Origin: an uncultured Oscillospiraceae bacterium | GTDB taxonomy: Bacteria > Bacillota > Clostridia > Oscillospirales > Oscillospiraceae | Direction of reading: 5' to 3' | Assembly: GCA_934591815.1 (NCBI GenBank) | Contig: CAKTPV010000005.1 | Span: 1 to 64,000, forward strand | Length of the DNA: 64,000 nucleotides | Shown: piece by piece, positions 51,907-60,189 of the stretch | How the letters are laid out: each line of letters begins with the position of its first letter | How positions within the stretch are numbered: the stretch's first letter is position 1 | Notes under the pieces: generated by a model | The model's input: the letters and a program-made list of their open reading frames with translations, nothing else | What the model was told of the DNA's origin: nothing | Databases searched by the model: none | Translations under genes and position numbers: made by a program

Positions 51907-53001
51907 ATGGTTCGCAAATATCCGCAATTAGAGGTCGATCTGTCTATCCTGCGCAGCAATGCGCGGCAGATCATCACGCGCTGCCAGCAGCAAGGCATCC
52001 GCGTCTGCGGCGTGGTAAAGGGCGTGGATGGGCTGCCGGAGGTTGCCCGCGCCATGCGCCTGTGCGGCGCGGAGGAGTTGGGTACCAGCCGTCTGGAGCA
52101 GGTGGAGAGGTGCCGCGCCGCCGGTGTCGGCGGCCCGTGGCTGCTGATCCGTATCCCCGGCCTTTCCGAGCTGCCGGACGTGGTGCGCCTGTGCGAGACA
52201 TCCCTCCAAAGCGAGCGCGTCACGCTGGACGCGCTGGAGGAGGAATGCGTTTTGCAGGGCAAGACCCACCGGGTCATCGTCATGGCTGATCTGGGCGACC
52301 TGCGGGAGGGTTTCTGGGACAAGGACGAGATGGTGGACGTGTGCGTCCACGTGGAGCAGGAGCTGCCCCATGTGGAGTTGGCAGGCGTCGGCGTGAATCT
52401 GACCTGCTACGGCTCCACCAAGCCCACGCCCGAGAAGATGCAGGCTCTGCTGGCCATCGCCGCGCGCATTGAAGCGCGCATCGGCCGCAAGCTGGAGATC
52501 ATCTCCGGCGGCGCCACCAGCTCGTACACGCTGGTACACTGGGGCACCATGCCGGCGGGCATCAACCACCTGCGTATCGGCGAAAACATCCTGCTGGGCA
52601 AGGACTTGCAGGTAAACTGGGGCATTCAGGACATGGACTATCTGCGGATGGATGGCTTTACCCTGCGGACCGAAGTGGTGGAGGTGCGGGAAAAGCCCAC
52701 CTACCCCGTGGGTGAGCTTGCCATTGACGCTTTTGGCCGCAAGCCCGTGTATGTGGATCGCGGCATTCGGCGGCGCGCCATTCTGGCGCTGGGCCGGGCA
52801 GATGTGGGCGATCTGGAGTCCCTCATCCCCAGAGAGGCCGGACTGACCGTCATCGGCGGCTCCTCCGACCACTGCATCGTGGACGTGGAGGACTGCCCCC
52901 GGCGGCTGGAAGTAGGCGATATCGTGGAGTTTTCTCTGTGCTACAGCCACCTGCTCTACGCCACGTCGCGCAGCGACATCACCATTCAATTTGTAAATTA
53001 A
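51907..53001 (+). CDS. PLP-dependent amino acid racemase (alanine racemase N-fold, ornithine-racemase-like)
   Basis: A 364-residue fold-type III PLP enzyme. The PLP lysine is K38 in VVKGVDG, with GVGVNLTCYGSTKPT, ISGGATSSYTLVHWGTMPAGINHLRIGE in short blocks typical of ornithine/lysine-type racemases rather than biosynthetic Alr. A C-terminal beta domain follows. The ATG at 51907 has AAGAGGTG upstream. The next gene starts 19 nt after it, so the two are probably co-transcribed. Substrate is not settled. Confidence 0.87.
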   Translation: MVRKYPQLEVDLSILRSNARQIITRCQQQGIRVCGVVKGVDGLPEVARAMRLCGAEELGTSRLEQVERCRAAGVGGPWLLIRIPGLSELPDVVRLCETSLQSERVTLDALEEECVLQGKTHRVIVMADLGDLREGFWDKDEMVDVCVHVEQELPHVELAGVGVNLTCYGSTKPTPEKMQALLAIAARIEARIGRKLEIISGGATSSYTLVHWGTMPAGINHLRIGENILLGKDLQVNWGIQDMDYLRMDGFTLRTEVVEVREKPTYPVGELAIDAFGRKPVYVDRGIRRRAILALGRADVGDLESLIPREAGLTVIGGSSDHCIVDVEDCPRRLEVGDIVEFSLCYSHLLYATSRSDITIQFVN

Positions 53002-53020
53002 ATTAGGAGGAATATACAAC

Positions 53021-53440
53021 ATGGGAAATATGGGAGATCTGGCCATCCTGCTGGTGGGGATCGTGGACGCGCTGTTCGCCTTTTTTGTGGTGGCGCCCAT
53101 CCTGCTGAACACCGCCAGCCTGTTCGGTGTCCAGAAGCGCTTTGCACAGGCCATGGTGGAAGAGGGCGTCATTGATGCCGCCACCGTGAAGCAGATGCAC
53201 TCCAAGAAGCAGATCGCCGGTGTGCTGATCTCGCTGGTGCTGTGCGCCGTGCTGGTCTGGACGTGCTGGAAGACCGCGCCGATGGGCTACCTCTGCGGCG
53301 GCGTGGCTCTGGCGGCAGGGTTCCTGAAGTACCGCAAGATCGTGCAGTACAACAGCCTGACTGTCAAGCGTTTCCGCAACACCTACAAGGACCAGATGAA
53401 TGTCACCAAGTTCAACAAGTTCGTGGATACACACTTCTGA
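53021..53440 (+). CDS. Small membrane protein of unknown function
   Basis: A 139-residue protein I do not recognise. Hydrophobic helices are visible at about 5-31, 65-82 and 87-97, and the C-terminal 40 residues are basic and soluble (VQYNSLTVKRFRNTYKDQMN). AGGAGG precedes the ATG. It follows the racemase gene and ends at a strong terminator. Confidence 0.82.
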   Translation: MGNMGDLAILLVGIVDALFAFFVVAPILLNTASLFGVQKRFAQAMVEEGVIDAATVKQMHSKKQIAGVLISLVLCAVLVWTCWKTAPMGYLCGGVALAAGFLKYRKIVQYNSLTVKRFRNTYKDQMNVTKFNKFVDTHF

Positions 53441-53447
53441 GCTACAC

Positions 53448-53479
53448 AAAAAACGCGGCGCAATAGCGCCGCGTTTTTT
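53448..53479 (+). terminator. Terminator of the racemase operon
   Basis: A 14-bp stem AAAAAACGCGGCGC/GCGCCGCGTTTTTT with a 4-nt loop. Confidence 0.92.
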
Positions 53480-53556
53480 GTCGGACGCATATCGCCTCAC
53501 GTGCAGCGCGGAGCTTGGAGAGCTCCGCCGGCACACCATGCCGGCGCGTATAGGAC

Positions 53557-53590
53557 AAGAGAGACGGCAGCACAAGCTGCCGTCTCTCTT
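53557..53590. terminator. Terminator of the first NhaC gene (possibly bidirectional)
   Basis: A 15-bp stem AAGAGAGACGGCAGC/GCTGCCGTCTCTCTT with a 4-nt loop, downstream of the nhaC stop on the minus strand. Confidence 0.8.
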
Positions 53591-53625
53591 TGTTATTTCT
53601 GTGAAACCAAGCGTACCGCAGGTAC

Positions 53626-55338
53626 TTACTTAGCTATAGCCTTGTTGGCCTCGGCCATCTCCTGGAAGATGCCAGCGTGCTTCTTCGCCATGATCGCACG
53701 GATGACCAGCAGGGTCGCCACCATCAGCGCGCAGGCGATGATGAGGCAGATGACCACGTTCTGGATGATACCGGCCAGAATGAAGCTGACGAACGACACG
53801 CCGGACACAGTCAGCGCGTAGGGAATCTGGGTGAACACGTGGTTCAGGTGGTAGCAGTGCGCACCGGCAGAAGCCATGATGGTGGTATCGGAGATGGGGG
53901 AGCAGTGGTCGCCCATAACGCCGCCGGAGCAGGCCGCAGCCAGACCGATGGTGCAGAGGATGGGCTGGGTGTTGAAGTCAAAGACCTGGACAACGATGGG
54001 GGCCATGATGCCGATGGTGCCCCAAGAGGTACCGGTGGCGAAGCCAATGGCCGCACCGATGATGAAGATCACCGCGGGCAGGAACTTGGCCAGCTCGCCG
54101 GCGCCGGACATGGCGTTGACAACGAAGTCGGCAGAGTACATACCGTAACGGGTCAGGCCGCACAGGGTCCAAGCGAAGGTCAGGATCAGGATGGGGGAGA
54201 TCATCTGGATGAAGCCGTTGGGCACGGACTCAAAGGACTTCTCGAAGCCGATGGAGCCGCGCAGCCAGAAGTAGATGAACGTAAACACCAGAGCCAGCAT
54301 GGAGCCGATGGCCAGACCTTGACCGGAGGATGCCTCGGAGAAGGCGCTCATAAAGTCGTGATAGGTCTCAGCCCCGGTATCGTAGTAGCCGCCGGTGTAG
54401 ATCAGGCCGATGATGCAGGTGGCAATCAGAACCACCACGGGCAGGATCAGATCCAGCACGGAGGACTTGCCCTTGCTGCCGGTCTCGTAATCGTCAGCAC
54501 CCTCGAAGGGACGCTCGGGAGTGGTGAACAGGTCGTCCTTGACCTGGGCGTTGTACTCGTGGGTCAGCATGGAGCCGTAGTCGATGTTCAGCAGGGAGAT
54601 GACCACGATCATCAGCAGGGTCAGCAGGCAGTAGTAGTTCCAGGGGATCTGACGGATGAACATCTGGATACCGCTGACGTTGTCGGAGTTCACGTAGCCG
54701 GACACGGCAGCCGCCCAAGAGGAAACGGGGGCGATCATGCAGACGGGAGCGGCGGTGGAGTCGATGACGTAGGCCAGCTTAGCGCGGGAGATGTGGTGGG
54801 ACTCGGTGACGGGACGCATGACGGCGCCCACGGTCAGGCAGTTGAAGTAGTCGTCGATGAAGATCAGCACGCCCAGCAGCATGGTCATCAGCTGTGCGCC
54901 GGCGCGGGACTTAACCGCCTTCTTCGCCCAACGGCCGAAGGCCTCGGAGCCGCCGGTCTTGTTCATCAGGTCGACCATGATGCCCAGCACCACCAGGAAG
55001 ACGATGATCGCGACGTTGCCGGCGTCAGCGACGGTGGGGATGATACCGTTGTCGCCCTCAACCAGCTGCACCAGCGTCTCCCAGGGATGGAAGTTGCTGA
55101 CCAGCAGAGCGCCCACCAGGCAGCCCAGGAACAGGGAAGAATACACTTCCTTACTGATCAGGGCCAGCACGATGGCCACGATGGGGGGCAGCAGGGACCA
55201 GAAGGTGCCTGCGAAGGGGGTGGTCGCATCCTCAACGATGATGGGGGCGTCCTTGTAGGTAATGCCGAGGATGACCAGCAGTACGACAAAGATACCCAGC
55301 GCAACGAAATACGCTATCTTGGTACTTTTCTTTTCCAT
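53626..55338 (-). CDS. NhaC-family Na+/H+ antiporter, copy 1
   Basis: A 570-residue antiporter of the NhaC family with about twelve hydrophobic helices. Conserved segments include MVDLMNKTGGSEAFGRWAKK, DDYFNCLTVGAVMRPVTESH, STAAPVCMIAPVSSWAA, GTSWGTIGIMAPIV and GDHCSPISDTTIMAS. It would exchange sodium for protons, or antiport a malate/lactate-type substrate as some relatives do. It is one of two adjacent copies differing at about 38 of 570 residues by eye. Each copy has its own promoter and terminator. Confidence 0.93.
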   Translation of the reverse strand: MEKKSTKIAYFVALGIFVVLLVILGITYKDAPIIVEDATTPFAGTFWSLLPPIVAIVLALISKEVYSSLFLGCLVGALLVSNFHPWETLVQLVEGDNGIIPTVADAGNVAIIVFLVVLGIMVDLMNKTGGSEAFGRWAKKAVKSRAGAQLMTMLLGVLIFIDDYFNCLTVGAVMRPVTESHHISRAKLAYVIDSTAAPVCMIAPVSSWAAAVSGYVNSDNVSGIQMFIRQIPWNYYCLLTLLMIVVISLLNIDYGSMLTHEYNAQVKDDLFTTPERPFEGADDYETGSKGKSSVLDLILPVVVLIATCIIGLIYTGGYYDTGAETYHDFMSAFSEASSGQGLAIGSMLALVFTFIYFWLRGSIGFEKSFESVPNGFIQMISPILILTFAWTLCGLTRYGMYSADFVVNAMSGAGELAKFLPAVIFIIGAAIGFATGTSWGTIGIMAPIVVQVFDFNTQPILCTIGLAAACSGGVMGDHCSPISDTTIMASAGAHCYHLNHVFTQIPYALTVSGVSFVSFILAGIIQNVVICLIIACALMVATLLVIRAIMAKKHAGIFQEMAEANKAIAK

Positions 55339-55373
55339 GTGTGTGATTTACCTCCTCACAAATTGGTTGCCTC

Positions 55374-55402
55374 ATCCTAACGTTTTTTTAGGCGCTTGTC
55401 AA
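55374..55402 (-). promoter_or_regulatory. Promoter of NhaC copy 1
   Basis: TTGACA (plus 55397-55402), a 17-bp spacer and TAGGAT (plus 55374-55379). Confidence 0.7.
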
Positions 55403-55656
55403 TGTTTCGGCAATCCGGCGGGCGGGTAATTTTTAACAAATTATGAACCGCACTTTCTCCCTTTTCTCCAATTTCCGGCTGTTTTTATGCGATATTATCA
55501 ACCCTCGTTTGTTCCTTAACGCTTCTTTGGCAGTAATTTTCGACTGCTTTGTCGCGTTTTATCTATGTTTTTTCGCAAATATCGCGAATTTATATCGCGG
55601 CAGCCCTCCCCGCTCCGCCGCATTTTTTACCACTTTTGTGGGGCCTTCACACAACG
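55403..55656. other. AT-rich intergenic region without a gene
   Basis: About 250 bp between the two NhaC copies are markedly AT-richer than the rest of the window, with T tracts and clustered TCGCGA/TTCGCAAA motifs near 55549-55605. No frame has a ribosome site or protein-like product. It may be regulatory DNA upstream of copy 1 or foreign sequence left by the duplication. Confidence 0.5.
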
Positions 55657-55658
55657 AA

Positions 55659-55687
55659 AAACGGGAAGTCCCGAGGGACTTCCCGTT
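55659..55687 (-). terminator. Terminator of NhaC copy 2
   Basis: AAACGGGAAGTCC and GGACTTCCCGTTT form a strong stem just downstream of the second nhaC gene. Confidence 0.85.
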
Positions 55688-55725
55688 TCGATGCACATGC
55701 AGTATATGCGGTTGCGAGGGGTTGC

Positions 55726-57438
55726 TTACTTGGACAGAGCCTTGTTGGCCTCGGCCATCTCCTGGAAGATGCCCGCGTGCTTCTTCGCCATGATCGCACG
55801 GATGACCAGCAGGGTGGCGATCATCAGCACCACAGCAATGATGAGGCAGATGACCACGTTCTGGATGATACCGGCCAGGATGAAGCTGACGAATGCAACA
55901 CCAGCCACGGTCAGCGCGTAGGGGATCTGGGTGAACACGTGGTTCAGGTGGTAGCAGTGCGCACCGGCAGAAGCCATGATGGTGGTATCGGAGATGGGGG
56001 AGCAGTGGTCGCCCATAACGCCGCCGGAGCAGGCCGCAGCCAGACCGATGGTGCAGAGGATGGGCTGGGTGTCGAAGTCAAAGACCTGGACAACGATGGG
56101 GGCCATGATGCCGATGGTACCCCAAGAGGTACCGGTAGCGAAGCCGATGGCAGCACCGATGATGAAGATCACAGCGGGCAGGAACTTAGCCAGCTCGCCG
56201 GCGCCGGACATGGCGTTGATGACGAAGTCGGCGGAGTACATGCCGTAACGGGTCAGACCGCACAGGGTCCAAGCGAAGGTCAGGATCAGGATGGGGGAGA
56301 TCATCTGGATAAAGCCGTTGGGAACAGACTCGAAGGACTTCTCAAAGCCAACAGCACCGCGCAGCCAGTAGTAGACAAATGCGAACACCAGAGCCAGCAT
56401 GGAGCCGATGGCCAGGCCCGGGCCGGAGGAGGCGTTGGAGAAGGCGCCCATGAAGTCGCCCACATACTCGCTCTCGGCATCGAAGAAGCCGCCGGTGTAG
56501 ATCAGGCCGATGATGCAGGTGGCGATCAGGACCACCACGGGCAGGATCAGATCCAGCACGGAGGACTTGCCCTTGCTGCCGGTCTCGTAATCGTCGGCAC
56601 CCTCGAAGGGACGCTCGGGAGTGGTGAACAGGTCGCCCTTGACCTGTGCGTTGTACTCGTGGGTCAGCATGGAGCCGTAGTCGATGTTCAGAACGGAGAT
56701 GACCACGATCATCAGCAGGGTCAGCAGGCAGTAGTAGTTCCAGGGGATCTGACGGATGAACATCTGGATGCCGTTGACGGTGTCAGACTGCACGTAGCCG
56801 GACACGGCAGCCGCCCAAGAGGAAACGGGGGCGATCATGCAGACGGGAGCGGCGGTGGAGTCGATGACGTAGGCCAGCTTAGCGCGGGAGATGTGGTGGG
56901 ACTCGGTGACGGGACGCATGACGGCGCCCACGGTCAGGCAGTTGAAGTAGTCGTCGATGAAGATCAGCACGCCCAGCAGCATGGTCATCAGCTGTGCGCC
57001 GGCGCGGGACTTCACGGTCTTCTTTGCCCAACGGCCAAAGGCCTCGGAACCGCCGGTCTTGTTCATCAGGTCGACCATGATGCCCAGCACCACCAGGAAG
57101 ACGATGATGGCGACGTTGCCGGTGTCAGCGACGGTGGTGACAATACCGTTGTCGCCCTCGACCAGCTGCACCAGCGTCTCCCAGGGACGGAAGTTGCTGA
57201 CCAGCAGAGCGCCCACCAGGCAGCCCAGGAACAGGGAAGAATACACTTCCTTGCTGATCAGGGCCAGCACGATGGCCACGATGGGGGGCAGCAGGGACCA
57301 GAAGGTACCTGCGAACGGGGTAGTCGCTTCCTCGACAATGATGGGAGCATCCTTAAACGTGATACCGAGAATGGCCAGCAGCACGACAAAGATACCCAGC
57401 GCAACGAAATACGCTATCTTGGTACTTTTCTTTTCCAT
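55726..57438 (-). CDS. NhaC-family Na+/H+ antiporter, copy 2
   Basis: A 570-residue paralogue of the upstream-lying copy 1, with the same length, ends and all the conserved segments of the family. The differences cluster in an extramembrane loop around residues 320-345 (FFDAESEYVGDFMGAF here against YYDTGAETYHDFMSAF) and in the helix after it. The 30 bp around the start codon, including the ribosome site, are identical to copy 1. Its promoter is closer to consensus. Confidence 0.93.
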   Translation of the reverse strand: MEKKSTKIAYFVALGIFVVLLAILGITFKDAPIIVEEATTPFAGTFWSLLPPIVAIVLALISKEVYSSLFLGCLVGALLVSNFRPWETLVQLVEGDNGIVTTVADTGNVAIIVFLVVLGIMVDLMNKTGGSEAFGRWAKKTVKSRAGAQLMTMLLGVLIFIDDYFNCLTVGAVMRPVTESHHISRAKLAYVIDSTAAPVCMIAPVSSWAAAVSGYVQSDTVNGIQMFIRQIPWNYYCLLTLLMIVVISVLNIDYGSMLTHEYNAQVKGDLFTTPERPFEGADDYETGSKGKSSVLDLILPVVVLIATCIIGLIYTGGFFDAESEYVGDFMGAFSNASSGPGLAIGSMLALVFAFVYYWLRGAVGFEKSFESVPNGFIQMISPILILTFAWTLCGLTRYGMYSADFVINAMSGAGELAKFLPAVIFIIGAAIGFATGTSWGTIGIMAPIVVQVFDFDTQPILCTIGLAAACSGGVMGDHCSPISDTTIMASAGAHCYHLNHVFTQIPYALTVAGVAFVSFILAGIIQNVVICLIIAVVLMIATLLVIRAIMAKKHAGIFQEMAEANKALSK

Positions 57439-57472
57439 GTGTGTGATTTACCTCCTCACAAATTGTTCTTTC

Positions 57473-57501
57473 ATCATACTCGCACGTTAAGATATTGTCA
57501 A
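57473..57501 (-). promoter_or_regulatory. Promoter of NhaC copy 2
   Basis: TTGACA (plus 57496-57501), a 17-bp spacer and TATGAT (plus 57473-57478). The spacer contains TCTTAACG, a motif repeated at the KdpDE-like promoter. Confidence 0.78.
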
Positions 57502-57666
57502 CCTCTTGGCACTACATTCGATTATTTTAACAAATTGTGAACGTTCTTTTCCGTCGTTTTTACAAGAAGATCGCCCCGTTTTTTGCTCCGAACCAGCTGC
57601 GTCCACCCCTCCCAAAGTAAGAAAATGCCTGTACAGCGGCATTTCACGCCAAAATGTTCCATGCAA
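57502..57666. other. Intergenic stretch between NhaC copy 2 and the SNF gene
   Basis: No gene is seen between the NhaC promoter and the SNF terminator. The sequence holds GAACGTTC at about 57539 and no other recognisable site. Confidence 0.6.
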
Positions 57667-57697
57667 AAGACCGCCGGAGCGATGCTCCGGCGGTCTT
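57667..57697 (-). terminator. Terminator of the SNF transporter gene
   Basis: A 14-bp stem AAGACCGCCGGAGC/GCTCCGGCGGTCTT with a 3-nt loop and a T run on the minus strand. Confidence 0.88.
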
Positions 57698-57738
57698 GAC
57701 AGGATGTATGATAGAATATTAATTCCGTGTTAAGGACA

Positions 57739-59205
57739 TCAGAAGAAGAATTCCTTGATCTGGCCGTACAGGATGAGGATCATGATGAGCGGGGTAATGT
57801 ACTTGATGCAGACCTTGAAGAAGCCGTAGCTGCCCATGGCATGGCCGGACTGCTCGCACTCCTCCTTGACTACGTCGGGGCCGACCTCCCAGCCGAACAT
57901 CAGGGACATCAGCAGCGCGCCCAACGGCATCATGATACCTTCAGACAGCATATCCCAGAAGTCCAGCCAGCAGTCATTCCATGTGCGGATCGACTCCGCC
58001 GGCAGGTTCAGCAGCTTCCACGGGGTGAAGGAGGCATCGCCCAGACGGTCGGCGCACACCAGGATGCAGCCCACGCCCACGGCTGCGGCGGCGATAAAGG
58101 TGTACTTCTTGCGCATGTCGCCCTTGCCCTCGCTGCGGGCCTTATCCACGAAGTGGGCCACGATGACCTCCAGCAGGGAGATGGAGGAGGACACAGCGGC
58201 GAACACCACCAGCAGATAGAACAGGATACCGAAGATGGGGCCGAAGCCGCCCATGCGGCTGAACACGTTCTGCATGGTGACGAACAGCAGCTTGGGACCG
58301 CCCAGAGCACCGCTGGGATCCAGCGCGAAGCGGCCGGGAATGACGCACAGGCCGGCCATCAGCGCCACCAGCGTATCCATAACGATGATGAGGATGGCGT
58401 TCTTCTGCAGGTTCTCCTTCTTATCCAGATAGGAGCCATAGGTGATCATAGCGCCCATGCCGAGGGACAGGGAGAAGAACATCTGACCGCCGGCGGTGGA
58501 AAGCACTGTCAGGAAGCCGGGCGCCTCTTCAATGACGCCGTTGGCCACGGCCCAGCCGGGGACGAACATATACTTCAGGCCGTCCACAGCGCCCTCCAGC
58601 GTGCAGGCGCGGATGATGCAGATCAGCAGCATGACGAACAGCGCGGGCATACCCACGGAGCAGACCTTCTCAATACCGCCGCCAATGCCGCCGAGGACGA
58701 TGACCATGGTCAGCGCCACGAAGATCAGACCGTAGACAATGGCCTCGGTGGAGTTGCTGATGAATGCGCCAAACACCTCAGCACCCAGGGAGTTGCCGCT
58801 GGCCGCCGCCGTCTCCGCCAGTGCGTTGGCGCCGAAGCCGGCGTGGAACAGATCGCCGATGTTCAGAACGGTGTACTTGATGCAGTAGCCACCCAGTGCG
58901 CAGTAGAAGAACAGGATGAAGAACGCAGACAAGATGCCCATCCAGCCCATCCACTTGAACTTCTTGGACAGCGCCTTGTAGGCGCCCACTGCACCGTGAC
59001 GGGTTTTGCGGCCCAGTGCCAGCTCGCCCACCATGACGATGAAGCCGCACAGGACTGCCAGAACGAGGTAGATGACGAGGAACGTGAAGCCGCCGGAGGC
59101 GCCCATCTTATTGGGGAAGCCCCAGATGTTGCCCAGGCCGACTGCCGAGCCGACCGCGGCCATCAGGAAACCGAAATTGGTTCCAAAGCCTTTTCTTTCT
59201 TCCAT
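57739..59205 (-). CDS. Neurotransmitter:sodium symporter (SNF) family transporter
   Basis: A 488-residue sodium-coupled symporter with about twelve helices. The first helix carries AAVGSAVGLGNIWGFPNKMG, the family signature that forms the sodium and substrate sites. ALGGYCIKYT, FSLSLGMGAMITYGSYL and AVSSSISLLEV are other conserved parts. Bacterial relatives import amino acids such as tryptophan, tyrosine or leucine; the substrate cannot be fixed. It shares sodium coupling with the adjacent antiporters. Confidence 0.94.
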   Translation of the reverse strand: MEERKGFGTNFGFLMAAVGSAVGLGNIWGFPNKMGASGGFTFLVIYLVLAVLCGFIVMVGELALGRKTRHGAVGAYKALSKKFKWMGWMGILSAFFILFFYCALGGYCIKYTVLNIGDLFHAGFGANALAETAAASGNSLGAEVFGAFISNSTEAIVYGLIFVALTMVIVLGGIGGGIEKVCSVGMPALFVMLLICIIRACTLEGAVDGLKYMFVPGWAVANGVIEEAPGFLTVLSTAGGQMFFSLSLGMGAMITYGSYLDKKENLQKNAILIIVMDTLVALMAGLCVIPGRFALDPSGALGGPKLLFVTMQNVFSRMGGFGPIFGILFYLLVVFAAVSSSISLLEVIVAHFVDKARSEGKGDMRKKYTFIAAAAVGVGCILVCADRLGDASFTPWKLLNLPAESIRTWNDCWLDFWDMLSEGIMMPLGALLMSLMFGWEVGPDVVKEECEQSGHAMGSYGFFKVCIKYITPLIMILILYGQIKEFFF

Positions 59206-59255
59206 TGCTTTCTCTCCTTACATTTTCCCCCGCCGTACCCGACGGGCGTACCTGT

Positions 59256-59284
59256 ATCTTATCGTGCGATAAAAGCAATGTAAA
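59256..59284 (-). promoter_or_regulatory. Promoter of the SNF transporter gene
   Basis: TTTACA (plus 59279-59284), a 17-bp spacer and TAAGAT (plus 59256-59261). TTATCG-TG-CGATAA at about 59259-59272 is an inverted repeat overlapping the -10 and could be an operator. Confidence 0.65.
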
Positions 59285-59415
59285 TAAGCCAGCGCGGTTC
59301 TTAACGCGCGCTTTCCGACGGACTCTTTTTCCTTTATCTGCCGCATATAAAGAACCCGTGAAGCGTCTATTTTCGTCACTCGATTTTTTCTCGTAGCGAA
59401 ACCCGCGTGCTGCAA

Positions 59416-59441
59416 AAACGCCCCTCCACAGAGGGGCGTTT
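59416..59441 (-). terminator. Terminator of the KdpDE-like operon
   Basis: AAACGCCCCTC/GAGGGGCGTTT with a 4-nt loop and a T run on the minus strand. Confidence 0.88.
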
Positions 59442-59481
59442 CCGTATACGATACAATTTCGTTATCCGGCGCGTAAAGAGG

Positions 59482-60189
59482 TCAGTCGCCCTCCCGCATA
59501 CGGTAGCCCACGCCCACCTCAGTAAAGATGTACTGGGGGTTGCCGGGAGTCGGCTCGATCTTGCGGCGGATGTTGGCCATATTCACCCGCAGGATCTGGT
59601 TGTCCGTCTTGGCCTTGGGCCCCCACAGCTCCCGGATGATAAAATCATAGGTCAGCACCTTGCCGGCGTACTTGCCCAGCAGCGCCACGATCTTATACTC
59701 GTTGACGGTGAGGCCGGCGTTCTCGCCGTTCATCAGCACCTGATGCTTGTCGTAGTCGATGGTCAGGTCGCCGGTGACGAACTTGCCGGACTGGGCGATC
59801 TGGGCGTTGGACAGCGTGGTACGGGTGTGACGGATGGCGGTGCGGATACGGGCCAGCAGCTCAGAGGTGCCGAAGGGCTTGACCAGATAGTCGTCGGCAC
59901 CGTAATCCAGCGCCTCCACCTTGTCGTGCTCATGATTGCGTGCGGAGACCACCACGACGGGCAGGTTGGACCACTTGCGGACCGCCTTCAGCACCTCCAT
60001 GCCGTCCATATCGGGCAAGCCCAGATCCAGCACGATCATATCCGGGCAGTGGGAGGCGATCATGGTCAGCGCCTCCTCCCCGCTGCGGACGATGATGGTA
60101 TCGTACCCGTTGGCTGTGAGGATCATGGAGATAAAGTTGCTGATGGATTGTTCATCCTCCACGATCAGTACCTTGTCTTTAATCTTCAT
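59482..60189 (-). CDS. KdpE-like response regulator
   Basis: A 235-residue OmpR-family regulator. The receiver has E11-D12, phospho-acceptor D55 (IVLDLGLPDMDG) and VVVVSARNHEHDKVEALDYGADDYLVKPFG, the last being strongly KdpE-like. The winged helix ends with GVGYRMREGD. It overlaps the kinase gene upstream by 11 nt. No kdpFABC potassium pump lies in the window, so the targets may differ from classical Kdp. Confidence 0.93.
   Translation of the reverse strand: MKIKDKVLIVEDEQSISNFISMILTANGYDTIIVRSGEEALTMIASHCPDMIVLDLGLPDMDGMEVLKAVRKWSNLPVVVVSARNHEHDKVEALDYGADDYLVKPFGTSELLARIRTAIRHTRTTLSNAQIAQSGKFVTGDLTIDYDKHQVLMNGENAGLTVNEYKIVALLGKYAGKVLTYDFIIRELWGPKAKTDNQILRVNMANIRRKIEPTPGNPQYIFTEVGVGYRMREGD

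Noticed and set aside
53480..53556. Hairpin-rich segment between two terminators as a tRNA or small RNA gene
   Set aside because: The stems do not fold as a cloverleaf, and no promoter was found.
53677..57540. Two very long plus-strand frames (567 and 663 codons) opposite the NhaC genes
   Set aside because: They mirror the antiporter codons, giving Gly/Asp/His/Gln-rich low-complexity products, and both copies share them only because the genes are duplicated.
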